From the NCBI GenBank assembly GCA_964509125.1, contig CAZDVZ010000008.1, forward strand, positions 1 through 55,566: a stretch of DNA of 55,566 bases, given 5' to 3'. Position numbers and translations under genes: made by a program. This DNA comes from SIG653 sp964509125. Its GTDB lineage: Bacteria > Bacillota > Clostridia > Oscillospirales > CAG-382. Shown one piece after another: positions 49,962-55,566 of this stretch. How positions within the stretch are numbered: the stretch's first letter is position 1; every line of letters begins with the position of its first letter. A model generated the notes under the pieces. That model did no database searches, had not been told where the DNA came from, and worked only from the letters and a program-made list of their open reading frames with translations.

Positions 49962-51553
49962 GACTTGTTTTTATATTTTATCTTTAGCCTATAGAAAGCA
50001 AACCATAAAACAATAATTCCCCAAACAGAAACAAGAATTCCAATTAACATTTTTGAAGCCATAGGCATTTTTCCCAGTTCTTCCTGTCCTTTAATACCGT
50101 TGTGACCTTCTAAATTATCAAGTCGGTACAGAGAATTCATTTCGCTGTAAAGGTTTTCAATGTAAGCATTGTCTACAGTCTTTTTTCTTCTTTTTGCCTT
50201 AGTTACCTCTTCTATCATCTGTCCCGCTGCATCTCTTAAAGATGCCGACCCGTTGAAAACAGGAGTTACAAAGGTATTTTCAATGTTATTTATAAGAAGC
50301 TTTGTGGCGTCCAATTTAATATCGTAGTAAAAATCATTATCTTCACCGCTTCTTGAAAGATAATCTTGATATTCTTCTGAATTTTGCGCCTTTAATGTTA
50401 CGGGAACATAACCCTCGGTTTGAGCATAAGGTATCTGCACATCGTTTGTAAGCAAAAACTGAGCAAAAAGCCATGATGCCAAAACCTCTTGCGGGTCTTC
50501 TTTATTGAAAATGCAAACAGATGGACCTTGGGATATCATTTGAGGCTCATCTGTGTTGTACTGCGGTATCTCCATGACTACAGTTTCAAAATCCACTATC
50601 TTATCCTCGGAGATATCCAAAAGAGGTGCATCTGATCCCATCCATGTCGCACCCGCCGTTGAATCTATGGCAAAAATGCATTGTCCCGCATTTAAAAAAT
50701 TTGCGGGATAACTTGAAATTTTAAAGGTGGAAAAAGCTCTTGTTTCTGCGTGCGAGGCAATTTCAAGCAAAATCTCTTTTGTATCATCGTTAAAGATTAA
50801 TATCTCCCCTTCATCTGTTGAATACCCGACACCTTGTTGCTTTAACATCTGTATCATCATATTATCCGTAGATTTATAGATAAATGGTATCATGGTTGTT
50901 TGACCGTTTATGAGAAATTTTCCGTCAGCATCTTTTTCCATCGCCGCCTCGGAGACCTCAAAAATAAAATCCCACGTCAATGTTTCGGGAAGAGTATATC
51001 CCAATTTTTCCACAAAAGTTTTATTCACATAACAAGCCTCTGTAGACCGCATAAAAGGCAAAGCGTATTGTGTATCATTTATCTTTCCTTCTTTTAAAAA
51101 TTTTTCCACGATTTCTTCTTTACTAATCGAGTCAAATTTTACCGCTTCTCCGCCCAGCCCATATTTTTTATCAGTCATCAGTTCTTCAAGAGGAACAACA
51201 ACGTCCTCGCCTGTAAGATATGTCGCAATGTGGTCGGGATATGTTATGCATACATTAGGTGTGGTATTGGTGGATATATTTGTAATTACGTCATTATATA
51301 TTCTTGAATAATCGGTATAAAGCCTCAAATTAATCTTTATATTAGGATAAATTTCAGAAAAATCCTCAATGGCTTTTCGGTATATGTCTGCCTGAGTGAT
51401 ATTAGTATCATTTTTTGCCCAAAATGTAATTTCAATTTCTTTTGTTTCATCAAAGGTGTCAGGAACATCAAACCCTACAAGTTTTCCTTGACCGTGACAA
51501 GAAGGCAAGCAAAAACACATACAAATTACTAAAAACAATGCAATCTTCTTCAT
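49958..51553 (-). CDS. Sugar ABC transporter substrate-binding lipoprotein with C-terminal membrane anchor
   Basis: A 531-aa family 1 extracellular solute-binding protein. The signal peptide IALFLVICMCFCLPSC has a lipobox, followed by the binding-protein core (EIEITFWAKNDT, PNIKINLRLY, and the GSDAPLL/ SQGPSVCIFNKE parts). Unusually, residues ~500-531 form a membrane helix (MLIGILVSVWGIIVLWFAFY) with a basic end, so the protein could be anchored at both ends. The start overlaps the stop of the permease gene by 4 bp. It is the last gene of the importer operon. Confidence 0.88.
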   Translation of the reverse strand: MKKIALFLVICMCFCLPSCHGQGKLVGFDVPDTFDETKEIEITFWAKNDTNITQADIYRKAIEDFSEIYPNIKINLRLYTDYSRIYNDVITNISTNTTPNVCITYPDHIATYLTGEDVVVPLEELMTDKKYGLGGEAVKFDSISKEEIVEKFLKEGKINDTQYALPFMRSTEACYVNKTFVEKLGYTLPETLTWDFIFEVSEAAMEKDADGKFLINGQTTMIPFIYKSTDNMMIQMLKQQGVGYSTDEGEILIFNDDTKEILLEIASHAETRAFSTFKISSYPANFLNAGQCIFAIDSTAGATWMGSDAPLLDISEDKIVDFETVVMEIPQYNTDEPQMISQGPSVCIFNKEDPQEVLASWLFAQFLLTNDVQIPYAQTEGYVPVTLKAQNSEEYQDYLSRSGEDNDFYYDIKLDATKLLINNIENTFVTPVFNGSASLRDAAGQMIEEVTKAKRRKKTVDNAYIENLYSEMNSLYRLDNLEGHNGIKGQEELGKMPMASKMLIGILVSVWGIIVLWFAFYRLKIKYKNKS

Positions 51554-52395
51554 CCCTTAATACCTCCCCTTGCAACGCCTGCACTGATTTTTTTATGAAA
51601 GATAAGAAAAAGTACAACAAGAGGAATAGAAATAACAACGACCGCCGCCATCATTGCAGGAATATTTTCGCGTCCAAAGCCGTTTTCTCTTATTTCCTGT
51701 ATTCCGTTTGATACGAGAAAATAGTTCTGATCATCTGTAATAAGCCTTGGCCAAACATAAGCGTTCCAACATTCAACAACTTTTAAAATGGTTATTGTGA
51801 CTATTGTCGGCTTACATATAGGAACAAGCACTTTTAGCAAATATTTCATATCCGATGCTCCATCCGTTTTGGCGGCATAATAAAGCTGATCGGGAACAGA
51901 TGAAAAATTTTCTTTCAGAAGATATATGTAAAACACAGATGTTACAGAAGGAAGAATAAGCCCCATAAATGTGTTTCGCATATCAAGATTTGTCACCGTA
52001 ACAAAGTTTGTTATTACAACAAGCTCCGAAGGAATCATCATCAAGGATAGAAGCAAGGTAAAAGCAATATTTTTCCCTTTAAACTCCAGCCTTGCAAAAG
52101 CAAAAGCGGCAAGTATGCTTACAAAAAGCATTAGAGCCGTTGTTATAATAGTATAAATCAACGTGTTTATAAAATATTTTGCCAAAGGGACTGAAGTAAA
52201 TGCATAAGTATAATTTTGAAATGTTGGAGAAGTTGTATAAAATTTCGGTACATATTCCGAAGAGTACTCGCCATAGCTTTTAAAAGATGACAAAACCATC
52301 CAATAAAAAGGGAACAAAACAACAATTGCCCAAAATATTAAAAACAGATATATCAATGCTTTTACAATTTTACTTTTGGAGTTTTGGGTTTTCAA
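51550..52395 (-). CDS. Sugar ABC transporter permease (MalG-type)
   Basis: A 281-aa permease with six hydrophobic segments. The N-terminus has ALIYLFLIFWAIVVLFPFYWMVLSS (typical of MalG/UgpE). The EAA loop YYAAKTDGASDMKYLLKVLVPICKP lies near residue 170. It follows the MalF-type permease by 16 bp and overlaps the binding-protein gene. The substrate is a sugar by family; no ATPase gene is in the operon, so a shared MsmX-like ATPase is likely encoded elsewhere. Confidence 0.93.
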   Translation of the reverse strand: MKTQNSKSKIVKALIYLFLIFWAIVVLFPFYWMVLSSFKSYGEYSSEYVPKFYTTSPTFQNYTYAFTSVPLAKYFINTLIYTIITTALMLFVSILAAFAFARLEFKGKNIAFTLLLSLMMIPSELVVITNFVTVTNLDMRNTFMGLILPSVTSVFYIYLLKENFSSVPDQLYYAAKTDGASDMKYLLKVLVPICKPTIVTITILKVVECWNAYVWPRLITDDQNYFLVSNGIQEIRENGFGRENIPAMMAAVVVISIPLVVLFLIFHKKISAGVARGGIKG

Positions 52396-52411
52396 AATGT
52401 CTTCACCCCTC

Positions 52412-53305
52412 TCATTGATAATGAACGTGCTTTTTACTTACAATGAGATTTATGCACGTTATAGTAAGAACTATCGCAAATAATATTATAGCCGCTGCAG
52501 ATGCAAAAGACGGATAACCTCCACTGTTTCCGTAAAGCATATCATAGATATATCCTACGATAGTATTCATTTCCGCAACATTAAGGTCGGTACCAAAAAT
52601 CGCCACCGCATCGCTGTACGCTTTAAAAGCACCGATAAAACCTGTTATTATCAAATATGCCAAAGTGGAAGAAATTGAAGGAAGCGTTATTTTCATAAAT
52701 GTGCGCATTTTTGAAGCTCCGTCCACTTTTGCCGCTTGATAATATTCCTTATTAACAGAAGCAAGAGCGGTGGTAAGAACAAGTATTTTAAAAGGAAGAA
52801 CGACCCATATGGTGTAAATGCAAAGTGTAAGCATTTTTGCCCAATACGGTCCATCAATAAAATCCACAGGAGAAACGCCGAAAATTCCCAAAAGCGTATT
52901 TATCATTCCTACAGAATATTCCGTTTGGCCAAACAATATCATAAAAACAAGTCCTACCGCCAAAGTGTTTGTAACGTATGGAAGAAAGTAAACCGTTTGA
53001 AAAAGATTTCTAAGCCATTTAATGGAGGATAAAGCTAAAGAAATCAAAAGAGCGAGAACCGTTGAAACAGGGACAGTTATAAATACAAGTATCAACGTAT
53101 TTTTTAACGCCTTTAAAAAATAAGGGTCTCGCAAAACATAAGAATAGTTGTATGTTCCCACTCCATAATGAGTACCGGAGGCAAAATTATAGCCTTCTTC
53201 AACAGAATATATAAAAACATCCACTAAAGGATAAACCATAAAAACACCGAGAAACAAAAACGCAGGCAAAAGATAAAGCCACGCTTTTAAATCGTTCTTT
53301 TTCAT
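52412..53305 (-). CDS. Sugar ABC transporter permease (MalF-type)
   Basis: A 297-aa permease. The N-terminus has LYLLPAFLFLGVFMVYPLVDVFIYS and the EAA loop YYQAAKVDGASKMRTFMKITLPSIS. The ATG at 53305 is chosen because GGAGGGG lies 3-4 nt upstream; a TTG in frame at 53317 lies inside the ribosome site. It is the first gene of the importer operon and has its own promoter. It partners the MalG-type permease. Confidence 0.93.
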   Translation of the reverse strand: MKKNDLKAWLYLLPAFLFLGVFMVYPLVDVFIYSVEEGYNFASGTHYGVGTYNYSYVLRDPYFLKALKNTLILVFITVPVSTVLALLISLALSSIKWLRNLFQTVYFLPYVTNTLAVGLVFMILFGQTEYSVGMINTLLGIFGVSPVDFIDGPYWAKMLTLCIYTIWVVLPFKILVLTTALASVNKEYYQAAKVDGASKMRTFMKITLPSISSTLAYLIITGFIGAFKAYSDAVAIFGTDLNVAEMNTIVGYIYDMLYGNSGGYPSFASAAAIILFAIVLTITCINLIVSKKHVHYQ

Positions 53306-53336
53306 TTTCCCCTCCAAAACACCATATTTATTACAG

Positions 53337-53366
53337 ATTATACCATATTTTAAACAACAATGTCAA
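53337..53366 (-). promoter_or_regulatory. Sigma-A promoter of the sugar importer operon
   Basis: Minus strand TTGACA (53361-53366), 18-nt spacer, TATAAT (53337-53342). It sits directly after the dapA terminator. Confidence 0.82.
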
Positions 53367-53368
53367 TA

Positions 53369-53394
53369 TATAAAAGGGAGCATTTTAAGCCCCC
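53369..53394 (-). terminator. Terminator of dapA
   Basis: GGGAGC (53376-53381) pairs with GCCCCC (53389-53394) with one G-U; on the minus strand the stem is followed by TTTTATATA. It lies 6 bp after the dapA stop. Confidence 0.72.
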
Positions 53395-53399
53395 GATTT

Positions 53400-54275
53400 T
53401 TATATAAGACCGTATTCTTTCAACAACTTTTTCATTCCATCACCTACGAACGGCGTAAGAGGCAACCGAATCTCACCTGAACAAAGCCCCATAAGTTCGC
53501 TACAACACTTTACCGGAACAGGATTAACATCGCAAAACATTCCATCCAAAAGCTTTAAGTATTCAAGAAACAGCTCTCTGCTTTCCTCAGTGCTACCGTT
53601 TGTGTAGAGGGAATAGATCTTTTTCATAATCGATGGAATTATATTTGACGCTACAGAAATACAACCGTCTCCACCCAAAGAAAGAAACGGTAAAATCAAA
53701 TTATCATTTCCGGAATATATGCTAACTCTACCTTTGCACACATCAAATGTTCGCGCGGCCTCACCCATATCGCTTTTCGCTTCTTTAATTCCGCAAATGC
53801 ACCCCTCATCACACAATTTTCCATAAATTTGCGGTGTTATTGTATAACCCGTTCTCGTGGGAACATTATAGGCAATTACACCACAATTTGATACGGCATT
53901 TATACCGCTGTAATATTGTAATATTCCCGTTTCCGTTGCTTTGTTGTAATATGGTGTTACCGCTAAAAGGCCGTCAACCCCTTCTGCCGAAGCGAATTCC
54001 GCAAGGTGTATTGCCTTTTGATAATCGTTGCTCCCCACCCCTGCAATAACAGGAATACGTCCATTGGATATCTTAACGGAATATTTTATTATACTTTCGT
54101 GTTCCGCAAGAGAAAGCGCAGGTGCCTCCCCTGTAGTTCCACATACTATAATGGCATCAGCACCGCCATGTATTTGTAGCTCAATAAGCGTTGCTATCGC
54201 TCTGTAATCTACCTTCCCTTCACGAAAAGGAGTTATCAGTGCTGTACCTATTCCTTTAAAAATAGTTTTTTTCAC
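53400..54275 (-). CDS. dapA: 4-hydroxy-tetrahydrodipicolinate synthase
   Basis: A 291-aa class I aldolase that condenses pyruvate with aspartate semialdehyde in lysine/diaminopimelate synthesis; the same pathway supplies spore dipicolinate. Motifs are IGTALITPF, CGTTGEAPALS, YNVPTRTGY (Tyr) and CGIKEAKSDM (Schiff-base Lys). The GTG start at 54275 is chosen because AGGAG lies ~9 nt upstream and the fold begins there; the frame is open to 54326. It is a single gene, divergent from queA, with no clear promoter seen. Confidence 0.94.
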   Translation of the reverse strand: MKKTIFKGIGTALITPFREGKVDYRAIATLIELQIHGGADAIIVCGTTGEAPALSLAEHESIIKYSVKISNGRIPVIAGVGSNDYQKAIHLAEFASAEGVDGLLAVTPYYNKATETGILQYYSGINAVSNCGVIAYNVPTRTGYTITPQIYGKLCDEGCICGIKEAKSDMGEAARTFDVCKGRVSIYSGNDNLILPFLSLGGDGCISVASNIIPSIMKKIYSLYTNGSTEESRELFLEYLKLLDGMFCDVNPVPVKCCSELMGLCSGEIRLPLTPFVGDGMKKLLKEYGLI

Positions 54276-54425
54276 AAAAATATTGCTCCTTTGTTTATTA
54301 TTCATCCTAAAAGTTGCGCTTATCATATTGCTTTTTTCTGCAAAATAATATATAATAACCTTCGGACTTTACTATTATTTTATTAATCTCATCTCTATAA
54401 TGTTATTAATTTAGGAACGGTATTT

Positions 54426-55463
54426 ATGGATTTCACAAAACTTTCAACTTATGATTATTATTTGCCCGAAGAACTCATTGCACAGTCACCAGCCGAAAAA
54501 AGAGATAATTCTCGTCTGCTTGTTATAAACAAAAAGAACGGAGAGAGAAAACACAAACATTTTTACGATATTTTAGAATATTTAAACAAAGGCGATTGCC
54601 TTGTTATAAACAATACAAAGGTTATACCTGCCCGTATTTTCGGGAAAAATCCACGCAGAGAGGGGGACATAGAAACAGTTCTGCTCTCGCGTGAAAAGGT
54701 AGAGGGAAACCTTTGGCAATGTCTTGTAAAGCCGGGCAAAAAGGCAAGGATCGGTGATACCATCGTGTATTCCGAAGGACTTGTGGGAACGGTAAAGGAC
54801 GTTATTGAGGATGGCGTGAGAATAATTGAATTCAATATAGATACAGAGTTTTATTCCGTTCTGGATAAAATCGGTGCTATGCCCTTACCTCCGTATATTA
54901 CGAAAAAATTAGAAGACAAAGAACGATATCAGACAGTATACGCCATGCACAAAGGTTCAGCCGCCGCACCCACCGCAGGGCTTCACTTCACAAAGGAACT
55001 TCTTGAAAAGATAAAGGAAAAAGGCGTTGAAGTTGTTGAAATTCTCCTTCACGTTGGTCTCGGCACGTTCAGACCCGTAAAAGAGGAAAACATACTTGAC
55101 CATAAAATGCACAAGGAATATATCGAAGTAACGCCAAAAGCCGCAGAACGAATCAACGCCGCAAGAAAAAACGGCGGTCGAATCATAGCCGTTGGTACCA
55201 CCTCCTGCCGCACCCTTGAATCCGTCGCGGACGAAAACCGCATCATTCACCCATACAGCGGTGATACAGGTATATTTATTTATCCCGGCTACACATTCAA
55301 GGGGATTGATGCTCTTATAACAAATTTTCACTTGCCCGAAAGTACGCTCCTTATGCTCATCTCCGCATTCGCAGGTTATGATAATGTTTTCGACGCATAT
55401 AAGGAAGCGGTTGAAATGCGCTACCGCTTCTTCAGCTTCGGTGACGCCTGTTATATATTTTGA
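54426..55463 (+). CDS. queA: tRNA preQ1(34) S-adenosylmethionine ribosyltransferase-isomerase
   Basis: A 345-aa cytosolic enzyme that transfers the ribosyl part of SAM to preQ1 in tRNA, giving epoxyqueuosine. Family blocks are YYLPEELIAQSPAEKRD, DCLVINNTKVIPARIFG, GSAAAPTAGLHFT and VGLGTFRPV, and the end ITNFHLPESTLLMLISAFAG. The length is normal. A possible -10 box (TATAAT) lies ~50 bp upstream without a clear -35. In many Firmicutes queA precedes tgt and yajC; the next gene is outside the window. Confidence 0.96.
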   Translation: MDFTKLSTYDYYLPEELIAQSPAEKRDNSRLLVINKKNGERKHKHFYDILEYLNKGDCLVINNTKVIPARIFGKNPRREGDIETVLLSREKVEGNLWQCLVKPGKKARIGDTIVYSEGLVGTVKDVIEDGVRIIEFNIDTEFYSVLDKIGAMPLPPYITKKLEDKERYQTVYAMHKGSAAAPTAGLHFTKELLEKIKEKGVEVVEILLHVGLGTFRPVKEENILDHKMHKEYIEVTPKAAERINAARKNGGRIIAVGTTSCRTLESVADENRIIHPYSGDTGIFIYPGYTFKGIDALITNFHLPESTLLMLISAFAGYDNVFDAYKEAVEMRYRFFSFGDACYIF

Positions 55464-55500
55464 CTAAATAAAATAGAATATAACAAATAAATTTATGCAA

Positions 55501-55539
55501 AATTACCAATTGGTAAAACCAAATAGCCAATCGGTAATT
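55501..55539. repeat. Inverted repeat downstream of queA
   Basis: AATTACCAATTGG (55501-55513) and CCAATCGGTAATT (55527-55539) are 13-bp arms with one mismatch. The left arm also contains a smaller palindrome (TTACCAATTGGTAA). No T tract follows, so it is more likely an operator or a weak terminator than a strong one. Confidence 0.5.
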
Positions 55540-55566
55540 CTTTCGACAACAATAGAAATAAATCTA

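Noticed and set aside
54327..54425. Promoters for dapA and queA
   Set aside because: Only isolated AT-rich -10-like boxes were seen, with no acceptable -35 spacing, so none was called.

Overview
The window looks like a chromosomal segment of a low-GC, endospore-forming member of the Clostridia. It carries a full spoIIIAA-AH sporulation operon, a Cys4 zinc-type bL32 gene, lipobox lipoproteins, Opp- and Mal-type ABC importers, and many near-consensus sigma-A promoters (TTGACA-N16/18-TATAAT). No rRNA gene or CRISPR array is present. All family assignments come from reading motifs and gene order; no database search was run.

Layout. 1-1027: the C-terminal part of a large serine recombinase, the edge of a mobile element. 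It ends about 100 bp from a minus-strand tRNA-Pro(GGG) with its own promoter and terminator. 1359-2603: glyA. 2745-8908: a nine-gene plus-strand operon, a SpoVB-like flippase followed by spoIIIAA-AH. 8940-9072: a branched, long-stemmed RNA structure that ends in a T tract. 9166-23030: an uninterrupted minus-strand, 14-gene, 13.9-kb block of short-tailed phage head, tail and lysis genes. In transcription order these are small and large terminase, portal, a 38-aa peptide, scaffold-like, decoration-like, major capsid, connector, tail hub/nozzle, a 978-aa tail fibre with a C-terminal metallophosphoesterase, a small membrane protein, holin, amidase and an internal-virion-like protein. No integrase, repressor or replication gene is seen. 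3.6 copies of a 69-bp direct repeat lie directly upstream of the small terminase gene.

23376-28133: housekeeping genes on the plus strand (yceD-rpmF, a PDZ/radical-SAM DUF512 protein, der, plsY, a small membrane protein). 28289-32568: surface and lipoprotein genes, including a secreted transglutaminase-like protein, a CBM9-like protein, and a lipoprotein / HprK-like kinase / lipoprotein cassette. 32626-36643: a purine/methylthioadenosine (or 5'-deoxyadenosine) salvage operon (purine nucleoside phosphorylase, mtnA, mtaD-like deaminase, TIM-barrel isomerase-like protein). 36752-37684: a double GNAT protein. 37751-44052: an oppABCDF peptide importer. 44277-44939: a divergent RadC-like JAMM protein. 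45030-48947: malQ - namZ-like - MFS transporter. 49098-53305: a lipoprotein and a MalEFG-type sugar importer. 53400-54275: dapA. 54426-55463: queA.

The most unusual part is the compact phage-derived block. It has the parts for building a particle, packaging DNA and lysing the cell, but no visible means of integrating or replicating. It may be a defective or domesticated podovirus-like prophage, a gene-transfer-agent-like cluster, or a satellite that depends on a helper. The tandem repeat next to the small terminase gene is a natural candidate packaging or control site.
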